64,000 bases of DNA, taken from positions 1-64,000 of the forward strand of contig JAUCDD010000033.1 of NCBI GenBank assembly GCA_034675505.1, in the 5' to 3' direction. Both the position numbers and the translations under genes were made by a program. The DNA is from Melaminivora sp034675505. Its GTDB lineage: Bacteria; Pseudomonadota; Gammaproteobacteria; Burkholderiales; Burkholderiaceae_C. Positions 18,262 through 27,002 of the stretch are shown piece by piece. How positions within the stretch are numbered: position 1 is the first letter of the stretch; every line of letters starts with the position of its first letter. Below the pieces are notes generated by a model. It was not told the origin of the DNA. It saw nothing but the letters and a program-made list of their open reading frames with translations, and did no database searches.

Positions 18262-19761
18262 TCAGACGCTGCGGTTGCGCGCCAGCGGCGGGTTGCGGGC
18301 GAAATACCGGCTGATGCCGCGCATCAGCGCATCGGCCAGCTGCTCCTGATAGGCAGCGGTGCGCAGCCGGGCTTCTTCCTCGGGGTTGCTGATGAAGGCT
18401 GTCTCCACCAGCACGCTGGGGATGTCAGGGGCCTTGAGCACGGCAAAGCCCGCCTGCTCCACGCGCGGCTTGTGCAGCCGGGCCATGCCCCGGATCTCGC
18501 CCAGCAGCACGCTGCCCAGCTTCAGGCTGTCGTTGATCTGCGCCGTGGTGCTCATGTCCAGCAGCACGCGCTGGATGTGCCGGTCCTGCGCGCCGACGTT
18601 CACGCCGCCGATCAGGTCGGCCTGGTTTTCCTTGTTGGCCAGCCAGCGCGCGGCCGAGCTGGAGGCGCCGCCGTCGCTGAGCGCGAACACGCTGGCGCCG
18701 CGCGCGGCCGGGTTGGTGAAGGCGTCGGCGTGGATGGAGACGAACAGGTCGGCCTGCACGCGCCGCGCCTTGTCCACGCGCGTGGCCAGAGGCACGAAGT
18801 AGTCGCCGTCGCGCGTGAGGAAGGCACGCATGGGGTTGCCGCCCACCGAGGTGGCGTTGATGCGGTCGCGCAACTGGTGCGCGACGCGGAGCACCACGTC
18901 CTTCTCGCGCGTGCCGCCCGGGCCGATGGCGCCGGGGTCCTCGCCGCCGTGGCCGGGGTCCAGCGCCACGATGATCAGCCGGTCGGTGGCGCGCGCGACG
19001 GCCGGTGCCGGCAGGCGCGGCGCGGCCGGAGCGCCGGGGGGCTGCGGCGCCAGCGCGGCCGGCCCCGGGGGCGCCGCCTGGGCCAGTACGGGCGGCGGCG
19101 CCGCCGGCGCGGCGGGGGCCTGCATCGGCAGCGGCAGGCCCAGGGCGGGGGCGCCAGGGCCCGGCCGCGCGCCCTGGCGGGCGATCAGCTCGCCCAGCGG
19201 GTCGGTGGGCGCGGGGGCGGCGGCAGCCACCGGCGCGTCCGGCCCGGCCTCGCGCAGGCGGTCGGCGATCAGCGCCTCCAGCGGGTCGGGCGCCTGCTCG
19301 GGGTACAGGTCGAACACCAGCCGGTGCCGGTAGGCCGCCACCGGCGCCAGCGTGAAGACCTGGGGCAGCGCCGCATGCTTGAGATCGATCACCAGGCGCA
19401 CCACGCCGGGCGCGTTCTGGCCCACGCGGATGCCCGCGATGTTGGGGTCGTCGGGCTTGACCTTGGCCACCAACTCGCGCAGCGAGGGGTCCAGGTCCAG
19501 GCCCTCGATGTCCACCGCCAGGCGCGGCGGCGTGGCCACGAACATCTGGCGCGCGAGCAGCTTGCGGTCGGACTCTATGGTCACGCGCGAATAGTCCTGC
19601 GCCGGCCATACGCGCACCGCGACGATGCCGGCGCCGCGCGCGATCTGCTGCGCGCCCAGCAGCAGCACCAGGCTGCCGGCGCGCAGCACGGCGCGGCGGC
19701 TGGCGGCGGCGGGCGCGGGCAGGCGGGGGGAGGGGGGCGTTGCGGCGTCTTCTTCGCTCAT
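18262..19761 (-). CDS. amiC: N-acetylmuramoyl-L-alanine amidase AmiC type
   Basis: Periplasmic zinc amidase that cleaves the peptide from N-acetylmuramic acid during septum splitting. A twin-arginine signal (SRRAVLRAG, residues 21-29) precedes a hydrophobic core. An AMIN domain follows (about 45-155), then a Pro/Ala linker (about 175-255) and the Amidase_3 domain with zinc ligands H271, E286 and H344 and a catalytic Glu in VLVETAFIS. The ATG overlaps the tsaE stop (ATGA on the minus strand), so the two are coupled. Confidence 0.93.
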   Translation of the reverse strand: MSEEDAATPPSPRLPAPAAASRRAVLRAGSLVLLLGAQQIARGAGIVAVRVWPAQDYSRVTIESDRKLLARQMFVATPPRLAVDIEGLDLDPSLRELVAKVKPDDPNIAGIRVGQNAPGVVRLVIDLKHAALPQVFTLAPVAAYRHRLVFDLYPEQAPDPLEALIADRLREAGPDAPVAAAAPAPTDPLGELIARQGARPGPGAPALGLPLPMQAPAAPAAPPPVLAQAAPPGPAALAPQPPGAPAAPRLPAPAVARATDRLIIVALDPGHGGEDPGAIGPGGTREKDVVLRVAHQLRDRINATSVGGNPMRAFLTRDGDYFVPLATRVDKARRVQADLFVSIHADAFTNPAARGASVFALSDGGASSSAARWLANKENQADLIGGVNVGAQDRHIQRVLLDMSTTAQINDSLKLGSVLLGEIRGMARLHKPRVEQAGFAVLKAPDIPSVLVETAFISNPEEEARLRTAAYQEQLADALMRGISRYFARNPPLARNRSV

Positions 19762-20306
19762 GCTTGCTCGGGCAAATGCGGGGCCAGGCCTTGCAGCACG
19801 GCGACGCCGCGCGGCGTGTGGGCGGCCAGCCTCACGTGGCGGCGTGCATCATCGTCTGCACGCAGCCAGATGGCAATATCGGCCGGCGGCAGCGCCGCAC
19901 CGGCCTGCTGCGGCCACTCCGCCAGCTTCAGGCCGGGGCTGGCGAAGAGGTCGCGAAAGCCCGCATCCTCCCATTCGCGCGGGTCGCCGAAGCGGTAGAA
20001 GTCGAAGTGCCAGATGTCCAGCCCCGGCGCCTGGTGCGGCTCGACCACGGCGTAGGTGGGGCTCTTGATGCGGCCCTGCACGCCCAGCGCGCGCAGCAGG
20101 TGGCGCACCAGCGTGGTCTTGCCCGCGCCCAGCGTGCCGTGCAGCGTGACGAAGGCGTCGCGCAGGCCGTCCTGGCGGGCCAGGGCGGCGGCGAAGCGCT
20201 GGGTGTCGGCCTCGTCGTTCCATGTCAGGGCCAGGGCCAGCAGCGCGGGCGCGGCGGGGCTTCTTTCTACAATTTCGGCGTGATGAAGATGATCGGCAGC
20301 AGTCAA
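19758..20306 (-). CDS. tsaE: tRNA threonylcarbamoyladenosine biosynthesis ATPase TsaE
   Basis: P-loop ATPase needed with TsaB, TsaD and TsaC for the t6A37 modification of ANN-decoding tRNAs. The Walker A motif GTLGAGKTTLVRHLL and the family segments SPTYAVVEPH, HFDFYRF and LAEWPQ are clear. The start is a problem: no ATG or GTG is in frame before the P-loop. The first usable codon is TTG 20306 (182 residues), which would overlap the divergent queG start; CTG codons at 20258-20238 would give 160-166 residues. Conserved sequence begins at LALTWNDEAD. Confidence 0.85.
   Translation of the reverse strand: MTAADHLHHAEIVERSPAAPALLALALTWNDEADTQRFAAALARQDGLRDAFVTLHGTLGAGKTTLVRHLLRALGVQGRIKSPTYAVVEPHQAPGLDIWHFDFYRFGDPREWEDAGFRDLFASPGLKLAEWPQQAGAALPPADIAIWLRADDDARRHVRLAAHTPRGVAVLQGLAPHLPEQA
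20268..20273 (+). promoter_or_regulatory. Candidate -10 box of queG
   Basis: TACAAT ends nine bases before ATG 20283, which predicts an mRNA with almost no leader. No -35 element is recognisable in the GC-rich sequence upstream. Confidence 0.35.
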
Positions 20307-21410
20307 CTCGTTCCTCAGATCAGGCAGTGGGCGCGCGAGCTGGGATTTTCCCAAATCGGCGTGGCCGGCGTGGACTTGTCCAGCGCCGAGGACGGTCTGA
20401 TGCAGTGGCTCGCCCAGGGGTTCCATGGCGAGATGCACTACATGGCGGCGCACGGCACCCGGCGCGCGCGCCCGGCCGAGCTGGTGCCCGGCACCGTGAG
20501 CGTGGTCACCGCGCGCATGGACTACCTGCCGCGCGGCACGCCGCCCGGCTGGCAGGCCGTGGAGTGGCAGCGCCTGCAGCGCCCCGGCGAGGCCATCGTA
20601 TCCGTCTATGCCCGGGGGCGCGACTATCACAAGGTGCTGCGCGCGCGGCTGCAAAAGCTCAGCGAGCGCATCGCCGCCGCCGTGGGGCCGTTCGGCCACC
20701 GGGTGTTCACCGACTCGGCCCCGGTGCTGGAGGCCGAGCTGGCCAGCCGCAGCGGCCAGGGCTGGCGCGGCAAGCACACGCTGGTGCTGTCGCGCGAGGC
20801 CGGCTCGATGTTCTTCCTGGGCGAGATCTACGTGGACATGGCGCTGGCGCCCACCGAGCCGGTCAGCGCGCACTGCGGCAGCTGCCAGGCCTGCATGGAC
20901 GTCTGCCCGACCCAGGCCATCGTCGCGCCGCACCGGGTGGATGCGCGGCGTTGCATTTCTTACCTGACCATCGAGCACGGCGGCGCCATTCCGCTGGAGC
21001 TGCGCCCGCTGCTGGGCAACCGCATCTACGGCTGCGACGACTGCCAGCTGGTGTGCCCCTGGAACAAATACGCCCAGGCGGCCAGCCTGGCGGATTTCGA
21101 CCAGCGCGCCGGGCTGGTGGGCCAGCAGCTGGCCGTCCTGCTGGCCTGGGACGAGGCCACCTTCCTGCGCATGACCGAGGGCGGCCCGATCCGCCGCATT
21201 GGCCACGAGCGTTGGCTGCGCAACATTGCCGTGGCGCTGGGCAACGCCCTGCGCGTGGCCGGCGCGCACGAGGCGCCGGCGCTGCGCGCGGCCCTGGCGG
21301 CGCGCCTGGAGCACCCCAGCGCGCTGGTGCGCGAGCACGTGCAGTGGGCGCTGCAGCAGCAGCCGGCTGCCCCGGGGGCGGCGCCCGGCGCTAGGGAAAC
21401 CCCTGACTGA
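20283..21410 (+). CDS. queG: Epoxyqueuosine reductase QueG
   Basis: Cobalamin-dependent iron-sulfur enzyme that reduces epoxyqueuosine to queuosine in tRNA, the last step of queuosine synthesis. Two [4Fe-4S] motifs are present: CGSCQACMDVCP near residues 199-210 and CDDCQLVCPWN near 251-261. The long C-terminal helical repeat region is typical, and the length of 375 residues fits. The start is ATG 20283 or ATG 20289; both follow the TACAAT hexamer closely. The gene is divergent from tsaE with little or no spacing. Confidence 0.94.
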   Translation: MKMIGSSQLVPQIRQWARELGFSQIGVAGVDLSSAEDGLMQWLAQGFHGEMHYMAAHGTRRARPAELVPGTVSVVTARMDYLPRGTPPGWQAVEWQRLQRPGEAIVSVYARGRDYHKVLRARLQKLSERIAAAVGPFGHRVFTDSAPVLEAELASRSGQGWRGKHTLVLSREAGSMFFLGEIYVDMALAPTEPVSAHCGSCQACMDVCPTQAIVAPHRVDARRCISYLTIEHGGAIPLELRPLLGNRIYGCDDCQLVCPWNKYAQAASLADFDQRAGLVGQQLAVLLAWDEATFLRMTEGGPIRRIGHERWLRNIAVALGNALRVAGAHEAPALRAALAARLEHPSALVREHVQWALQQQPAAPGAAPGARETPD

Positions 21411-21516
21411 ACGGCGCCGCCGCGGGCTCCGGCGCACCACCGCCAACGGTAGCATCCCCGGCCACGGCGCGCCGCTGCGTGCCCCTTCCTCCCCTTTTCC
21501 TCACAGGAGACGATTC

Positions 21517-22479
21517 ATGCATCGCCGCAACTGGCTCGCCCTGGCGCTGGCCGCCGCCGCCGGGACTTCGTTCGCACAGGGCTTTCCGAACAAGCCCATC
21601 AAGCTGCTGGTGCCGTTTGCGGCCGGCGGCACCACCGACATCATCGCGCGCACCATCGCCGATCCGCTGTCGCGCGCGCTGGGCCAGAGCGTGGTGGTGG
21701 AAAACCGCGGCGGCGGCGGCGGCATCGTGGGCGCCCAGGAAACCGCGCGCGCCACGCCCGACGGCTATTCGCTGGGCGTGGCCACCGTCTCCACCACGGC
21801 CGCCAACCCGGCGATCAACCCCAAGGTGCCCTACAACCCGCTCACCGACTTCACGCCCATCATCAACATCGCGGCGACGCCCAACATCATCGCGGTCAAC
21901 CCCAAGTTCCCGGCCAAGGACTACAAGAGCTTCGTGGCCGAGGTGCAGAAGTCGCCCGGCAAGTATTCCTATGCGTCCTCGGGCACGGGCGGCATCGGCC
22001 ACCTGCAGATGGAGCTGTTCAAGAGCCTGTCCAACACCTTTGTCACCCACATTCCCTACCGCGGCGCCGGCCCGGCGCTGAACGACACCGTGGCCGGCCA
22101 GGTGCCGATGATCTTTGACAACCTGCCCTCGGCGCTGCCCTTCATCAGGGACGGGCGCCTGGTGCCCATCGTCGTGGCCGCGCCGCAGCGCGTGGCCGCG
22201 CTGCCGGGCGTGCCCACCTTCAAGGAGCTGGGCCTGGAGCCGGTCAACCGCATGGCCTACTACGGCATCGTCGGCCCCAAGGGCATGCCCAAGGACGTGG
22301 TGGACAAGATCAACGCCGGCGTGAAGAAGGCCCTGGAGGAGCCGGCCGTGCGCAAGCGCATCGAGGACACGGGCTCGCTCCTCATCGGCAACACCCCCGA
22401 GCAGTTCGCCGAGCAGATCCAGGCCGAGTTCGCGGTCTACAAGGACGTGGTGAAGAAGCAAAAGCTCTCGCTCGACTGA
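21517..22479 (+). CDS. Bug-family tripartite tricarboxylate transporter substrate-binding protein
   Basis: Periplasmic solute-binding protein of the TctC/Bug type, 320 residues. Signal peptide MHRRNWLALALAAAAGTSFAQ (cleavage near residue 21), then the family start FPNKPIKLLVPFAAGGTTD, the VVVENRGGGGG loop and FVTHIPYRGAGPAL. AGGAGA at 21505-21510 supports the start at 21517. No TctA/TctB membrane genes are adjacent, as usual for the many orphan Bug proteins of Comamonadaceae, so the ligand is unknown. Confidence 0.92.
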   Translation: MHRRNWLALALAAAAGTSFAQGFPNKPIKLLVPFAAGGTTDIIARTIADPLSRALGQSVVVENRGGGGGIVGAQETARATPDGYSLGVATVSTTAANPAINPKVPYNPLTDFTPIINIAATPNIIAVNPKFPAKDYKSFVAEVQKSPGKYSYASSGTGGIGHLQMELFKSLSNTFVTHIPYRGAGPALNDTVAGQVPMIFDNLPSALPFIRDGRLVPIVVAAPQRVAALPGVPTFKELGLEPVNRMAYYGIVGPKGMPKDVVDKINAGVKKALEEPAVRKRIEDTGSLLIGNTPEQFAEQIQAEFAVYKDVVKKQKLSLD

Positions 22480-22541
22480 CAGCCGGCCCGGGGCGCCGCG
22501 CCCCCGCGCCCACGCGCCTTTCCTTGCCGCCCTGCCTGCCC

Positions 22542-23441
22542 ATGCCGCCCGCCAGCCAGCACGCCATCGACCTGTTCATAGACGCGCTGTGGCTGGAGCA
22601 GGGGCTGGCGCGCAACACGCTGGCCTCCTACCGCAGCGACCTGGCGCTGTATGCGGCCTGGCTGGCCAGCCAGTCGCCGCCGCTGGCGCTGGACGATACG
22701 TCCGAGCCGCTGCTGAACGGCTATTTCGCCGCGCGCCACGAGCAGACCCGCGCCAGCTCGGCCAACCGGCGCCTGACGGTGCTGCGCCGCTACTTCCACT
22801 GGGCGCTGCGCGAGCGGCGCATCGCGCACGACCCGACGGTGCGGCTGCTGGCCGCGCGCCAGCCGCTGCGCGTGCCGCCCACGCTGACGCAGGCGCAGGT
22901 GGAGGGCCTGCTGCGCGCGCCCGACGTGGACACGCCCCTGGGCCTGCGCGACCGCGCCATGCTGGAGCTGATGTATGCCAGCGGGCTGCGCGTGAGCGAG
23001 CTGGTGGGCCTCAAGGGCTTGCAGGCCAGCCTGGTCGAAGGCGTGGTGCGCGTTGCCGGCAAGGGCGCGCGCGAGCGCCTGGTGCCCTTTGGCGATGAAG
23101 CGCGGCTGTGGCTGGAGCGCTACCTGGGCCAGGCGCGCGGCGCCATCCTGGGGCAGCGGCGCAGCGACGACCTGTTCGTCAGCCAGCAAGGCAGCGCCAT
23201 GAGCCGCGTGATGTTCTGGAAGATCGTCAAGAAGCACGCGCAGGCGGCGGGCATCACCAGCCCGCTGTCGCCGCACACCCTGCGCCACGCCTTTGCCACC
23301 CATTTGCTCAACCATGGCGCCGACCTGCGCGTGGTGCAGCTGCTGCTGGGGCACGCCGACATCTCCACCACCACCATCTACACCCACGTGGCGCGCGAGC
23401 GGCTGAAGGCGCTGCACGCGCAGCACCACCCGCGCGGCTGA
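22542..23441 (+). CDS. xerD: Tyrosine recombinase XerD
   Basis: Site-specific recombinase that with XerC resolves chromosome dimers at dif during division. From ATG 22542 it is 299 residues, the usual XerD size; an in-frame TTG at 22524 is less likely. The full catalytic set is visible: R150, K174, H245, R248, H271 and the nucleophile Y280. There is no phage gene or attachment site beside it, so it is the housekeeping enzyme. An interspersed repeat lies directly after the stop. Confidence 0.94.
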   Translation: MPPASQHAIDLFIDALWLEQGLARNTLASYRSDLALYAAWLASQSPPLALDDTSEPLLNGYFAARHEQTRASSANRRLTVLRRYFHWALRERRIAHDPTVRLLAARQPLRVPPTLTQAQVEGLLRAPDVDTPLGLRDRAMLELMYASGLRVSELVGLKGLQASLVEGVVRVAGKGARERLVPFGDEARLWLERYLGQARGAILGQRRSDDLFVSQQGSAMSRVMFWKIVKKHAQAAGITSPLSPHTLRHAFATHLLNHGADLRVVQLLLGHADISTTTIYTHVARERLKALHAQHHPRG

Positions 23442-23450
23442 AGCCGGGGC

Positions 23451-23522
23451 GTTGTTGCTGCTATTTTTGTAGCAACATCCCGTTGATTGGCGCCGGCAGG
23501 AGGCCGACTGGGCTCATTTTTC
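23451..23522 (+). repeat. Interspersed repeat copy after xerD
   Basis: Plus-strand copy: GTTGCTGCTATTTTTGTAGC inverted-repeat end, TTGGCGCCGGC, then GGAGGCCGACTGGGC. It sits between the convergent xerD and EAL-HDOD genes and the hairpin could aid termination. Confidence 0.8.
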
Positions 23523-23524
23523 GG

Positions 23525-24793
23525 CTACGCGGGGGCGCCCAGGCTGTCGGCCCAGGTCAGCGCCTGCAGGTGCGCCCAGTTGACCTGGCGGTTGGACAGG
23601 TGCAGCGCCTCGGCGGCGCGCGCGAAGGCCGCGTCGTCGCCGCTCTCGCAAGCGCGCGTCAGCTCCAGGAAGGGCGCGAACACGCCCTGGTCGTGCAGCA
23701 CCGCATCGACCACCGACTGGGGCAGCGAGACCGTCTCCAGCGCGTTGGCCAGGGGCACGCCCAGCATGGTATCGAGCAGCGAGAACACGCCGACCACGAA
23801 GGCGTTGTCGCAGTCCTCGGGCGAGAGCAGCTCGGCGGCCAGCAGCTCCATCAGGCGCCCGCGCACCACGGCGGTCTGGCCCACGGCGGGGGGCGAGCCG
23901 GTGTTGCGCGAGGTGGTCAGCAGCAGCGCGGCCCAGCGAAACAGCTTGTTCAGCCCCAGGATCATGACCGCATGGCGGAACGAGGTGATCTCGCACGACA
24001 GGCCGAAGCCCGACGAATTGATGAAGCGCAGCAGGTTGAACGACAGCGTCGGGTCTTTCTTGAGCAGCTCCTCGATCTCGCTCACCGAGGCCTGCTTGCG
24101 CACCATGTTGATGAGCTGCAGGATGGTGGCCTGCGCCGGGCGGATGGTCTGCGCCTTGACCAGCGTGGGCTGCGCGAACCAGTAGCCCTGGAACAGCTTC
24201 ACGCCCAGGCCGGCCATGCGCTCGTACTGCTCGGCCGTCTCCACCTTCTCGGCCAGCAGCCGGGCCTGGGTGTTGGCGCGGGCGAATTTCACCAGCGGCT
24301 CGGACAGCTCGGGCCGGAAGGCCTGCAGGTCCAGCTTGATGAAGGCCGCCTGCGGCAGCCAGCTGGCGTAGGCGCGGCGCAGCACCTCCTGGTTGAAGGC
24401 CAGGCGGAAGCCGCGCGCACGCAAGGCCTGCAGCGTGGGCAGGTACTCGGCGATCTGCTCGGGCGTGGCGCTGGTGCCCAGGATGGGCACCTCCAGCACC
24501 ACCTTCTCGGGGTGGATCAGCTCCAGGTGCGCGCCGGCCAGGCTGGCGTGGGTGCAGTTGATGAACACCGTCGCCCTGCCCACCAGGTGCTCGGAGCCGG
24601 CGTAGGACAGGGCATTGAACAGCAGCGCCGCATCGCTGGCGGCGGTGTGCGCGTCGCTGGCGACGGAGCGGTCGAACAGCTCGTAGCCGTACACGGCGCG
24701 CTGCTCGTCCAGGATGGCCTGGCGGGCGATGATGACCAGCTGGTCGGCATCGGCTGCGGGCGTGGAGCAGGAATCGGGCGGGGCTTGGGTCAT
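23525..24793 (-). CDS. EAL-HDOD (YuxH-type) signalling protein, paralogue 2
   Basis: A 422-residue protein with an N-terminal degenerate EAL domain (about 20-215) and a C-terminal HDOD domain (about 215-415), the YuxH/CdgJ architecture. The EAL part has IIARQAILDEQRAVYGYEL, but most catalytic residues of a c-di-GMP phosphodiesterase are not recognisable, so enzymatic activity is doubtful. HDOD proteins of this kind affect motility, competence or c-di-GMP responses. It begins 53 bases after the end of a close paralogue on the same strand. Confidence 0.85.
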   Translation of the reverse strand: MTQAPPDSCSTPAADADQLVIIARQAILDEQRAVYGYELFDRSVASDAHTAASDAALLFNALSYAGSEHLVGRATVFINCTHASLAGAHLELIHPEKVVLEVPILGTSATPEQIAEYLPTLQALRARGFRLAFNQEVLRRAYASWLPQAAFIKLDLQAFRPELSEPLVKFARANTQARLLAEKVETAEQYERMAGLGVKLFQGYWFAQPTLVKAQTIRPAQATILQLINMVRKQASVSEIEELLKKDPTLSFNLLRFINSSGFGLSCEITSFRHAVMILGLNKLFRWAALLLTTSRNTGSPPAVGQTAVVRGRLMELLAAELLSPEDCDNAFVVGVFSLLDTMLGVPLANALETVSLPQSVVDAVLHDQGVFAPFLELTRACESGDDAAFARAAEALHLSNRQVNWAHLQALTWADSLGAPA

Positions 24794-24846
24794 GGCGGGG
24801 GGCGGTCGTGGCGTGTGCGAAAGGAAAGCGGGTGCCGGGTGCAGCC

Positions 24847-26079
24847 TCAGGCGCCGACGGTGCCGGCCCAGGCGAGGGCCTGCAGGTGCGCGGCGTTGAC
24901 CTGCGCCGCATCCAGCCCCAGCGCCTGCGCCGCCCGGCCGAAGGCCGCGGGGTCGGCGCTTTCGCAGGCCTGGGCCAGCGCCAGCAGCTGGCTGTGCGGG
25001 CCGCGCTGGTGCAGCAGGGCCTCGGTGGCCGTGGCCGGCAGGGCCAGCAGCGCCAGGGCATCGGCCAGCGGCAGGCCCAGCATCTGGTCGAGCATGGAAA
25101 ACAGCCCGACCACGAAGGCCTCGTCGGCGTCGGCGGTGCCGGCGGGCAGGCGCAGCGCCAGCAGCTCCATCAGGCGCGCGCGCACCACGGCGGTCTGGCC
25201 CACGGCGGGCGGCGTGCCGGCGCTGCGCACCGCCGTCAGCAGCAGCGCCGCCCAGCGGAACAGCTTCTTGAGCCCCAGCAGCATCACCGCCTGGCGCAGC
25301 GAGGTGACCTCGCACGCCGCCCCCAGCCCGGCGGCGTTGATCAGCCGCAGCAGGTTGAACGACAGGCTGGCGTCCTTCTTGAGCACGCCTTCGATGGTGT
25401 CCACGTCGGCGCGGCTGCGCACCACGTTCAGCAGCTGCATGGTGGTGGCCTGCGAGGGGGCCAGCACGCGCGCCTGCACCAGGGTGGGCCGCGCGAACCA
25501 GAAGCCCTGGAACAGCTGTACGCCCAGCGACGCCACCATGTCGTATTGCTGCGCGGTCTCGATCTTCTCGGCGATCAGCTCGGCGCGGCTGTGGCGCCCG
25601 GCGTACTTGACCAGCACCGACAGCTGGTCGGGCGCCAGCACCGACAGGTCCAGCTTGATGTAGTCGGCCAGCGGCAGCCAGGGCGCATAGGCCGATTCCA
25701 GCACCGTGTGGTTGAACGCCAGGTTGAAGCCCCGGCTGCGCAGCGCCTGCAGGATGGGCAGGCGCGCCGTCACCTCGTCGCTGGCGGCGTGGCCCAGGGG
25801 CGCGACCTCCAGCACTACCTTGTCGGGCTGCACCAGGTCCAGGTGGCCGCCGGTCAGGCTCTCGTGGGTGCAGTTGACGAACAGCAGCGTGCTGCCCACC
25901 AGTTCGTCGGCGCCGGCGTGCGACAGCGCCGTGAACACCATGATCACGTCGCTGGCCGCCGTGTGGTGCGTGCGCGAGCGGTTGAACAGCTCGTAGCCCA
26001 CCACGACCTGCTGGCCATTCATGATGGCCTGGCGCGCGATCATGGCGCCGGTGCTGGAGGGAAGGGGTGGAGACGACAT
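24847..26079 (-). CDS. EAL-HDOD (YuxH-type) signalling protein, paralogue 1
   Basis: Same architecture as its downstream neighbour and clearly homologous along the full length (MIARQAIMNGQQVVVGYEL; LSFNLLRLIN; RWAALLLTAVRSAGTPPAVG). The frame is open to ATG 26118, but that codon overlaps a TACAAT hexamer that looks like a -10 box, and the paralogue has a comparably short N-terminus. I therefore prefer ATG 26079 (410 residues). Its EAL domain is equally degenerate. The pair probably arose by tandem duplication and may be one operon. Confidence 0.82.
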   Translation of the reverse strand: MSSPPLPSSTGAMIARQAIMNGQQVVVGYELFNRSRTHHTAASDVIMVFTALSHAGADELVGSTLLFVNCTHESLTGGHLDLVQPDKVVLEVAPLGHAASDEVTARLPILQALRSRGFNLAFNHTVLESAYAPWLPLADYIKLDLSVLAPDQLSVLVKYAGRHSRAELIAEKIETAQQYDMVASLGVQLFQGFWFARPTLVQARVLAPSQATTMQLLNVVRSRADVDTIEGVLKKDASLSFNLLRLINAAGLGAACEVTSLRQAVMLLGLKKLFRWAALLLTAVRSAGTPPAVGQTAVVRARLMELLALRLPAGTADADEAFVVGLFSMLDQMLGLPLADALALLALPATATEALLHQRGPHSQLLALAQACESADPAAFGRAAQALGLDAAQVNAAHLQALAWAGTVGA

Positions 26080-26116
26080 GGCAAGGGGGGCAGGGGCGGC
26101 AGGGACGGTCTCATGC

Positions 26117-26122
26117 ATTGTA
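26117..26122 (-). promoter_or_regulatory. Candidate -10 box of the EAL-HDOD pair
   Basis: Minus-strand TACAAT at 26122-26117. Transcription would start near 26110, giving a leader of about 30 bases to ATG 26079. It overlaps the alternative start at 26118 and argues against that codon. Confidence 0.35.
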
Positions 26123-26151
26123 GGCAGCCCCCGGCGCCGCCCCGGGCAAGG

Positions 26152-26952
26152 TCAGCCGTGCTCCAGCCAGTCCAGCTCGGCCTGCGAGAAGCCCGCCGCG
26201 CGGCGCGCCTGTGCGTTCAGCGGCGGCCGCGGCCGCGGCGCCTCGTAGCGCTGCGCCAGCGCGGCGTAGTGCGCCACCGGCTCCAGGCCGCGCTGCTCGC
26301 ACAGCCAGCGAAACCAGTGGTTGCCGATGGCGACGTGGCCGATCTCCTCGCGCAGGATGATGTCCAGGATGGCCACGGCGGCCAGTGCGTCGGGCGTGCC
26401 CACGCCGCGCAGCTTGTGCTGGATCAGCGGCGTGGCGTCCAGCCCGCGCGCTTCCAGCGTGCGCGGCACCAGCGCCATGCGGGCGGTGATGTCGTGGGCC
26501 GTCTTCTCGCACATGCTCCACAGGCCCTGGTGCGCGGGGAAGTCGCCGTAGTCGTGGCCCAGGTGGGCGCGCAGGTGCTCGCGCAGCAGGCGAAAGTGCC
26601 GGGCTTCCTCGGCCGCCACCTGCAGCCAGTCCAGGTAGAACTGGCGCGGCATGCCGGCAAAGCGCCAGATGGCGTCCAGCGCCAGGTTGATGGCGTTGAA
26701 CTCGATGTGGGCGATGGCATGGACCAGCGCGGCGCGCCCGCCCGGCGTGGCCGGCGAGCGGCGCGCCACGGCGGTGTGGGCCAGCAGGGGCGGGCGCGCA
26801 GGGTGGCCGGGCAGGGCCTGCGTGGCCTCGAGCGAGGCCTCGCAGGCTATTGAAATGCTAGCTGCCCGTGCTTGCAGATCAAGGGCAAGGGCCGATTTTT
26901 CTTCCGGATCGGCCAGCTGCAGGGCATGCAGGGCGGTTTGGCGAAGCTCCAT
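26152..26952 (-). CDS. Ferritin-like DUF455 family protein
   Basis: A 266-residue ferritin-like protein of the DUF455 family. Metal-ligand-like motifs spaced as in di-iron four-helix proteins are visible: HAIAHIEFNAINLALDA (about residue 78), AAEEARHF (about 113) and LREEIGHVAIGN (about 204). The substrate is unknown; related diiron proteins include tRNA hydroxylase MiaE, but I would not transfer that function. Codons about 17-36 come from an antisense interspersed repeat. The gene is divergent from the gamma-carbonic anhydrase, sharing a palindromic -10 region. Confidence 0.85.
   Translation of the reverse strand: MELRQTALHALQLADPEEKSALALDLQARAASISIACEASLEATQALPGHPARPPLLAHTAVARRSPATPGGRAALVHAIAHIEFNAINLALDAIWRFAGMPRQFYLDWLQVAAEEARHFRLLREHLRAHLGHDYGDFPAHQGLWSMCEKTAHDITARMALVPRTLEARGLDATPLIQHKLRGVGTPDALAAVAILDIILREEIGHVAIGNHWFRWLCEQRGLEPVAHYAALAQRYEAPRPRPPLNAQARRAAGFSQAELDWLEHG
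26846..26902 (+). repeat. Interspersed repeat copy inside the DUF455 gene
   Basis: Plus-strand copy: GCTATTGAAATGCTAGCTG, a GGGCAAGGGCC block and GATTTTTC. It is antisense to the gene and read through in frame close to the N-terminus. Confidence 0.8.
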
Positions 26953-26955
26953 CCC

Positions 26956-26965
26956 TACAATTGTA
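26956..26965. promoter_or_regulatory. Palindromic double -10 box, DUF455 / gamma-carbonic anhydrase
   Basis: TACAATTGTA is a perfect palindrome giving a TACAAT on each strand. The plus copy (26956-26961) would serve the carbonic anhydrase gene with a leader of about 35 bases. The minus copy ends eight bases before the DUF455 ATG, predicting a leaderless message there. Confidence 0.4.
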
Positions 26966-27002
26966 TTTTTTGCCGCACGGGCACCAGGAAAGGCAGCACT
27001 CC

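Noticed and set aside
22542..23522. Integrase of a mobile element at the tyrosine recombinase gene
   Set aside because: Length and sequence match housekeeping XerD. There are no phage genes, tRNA or att-like direct repeats nearby.
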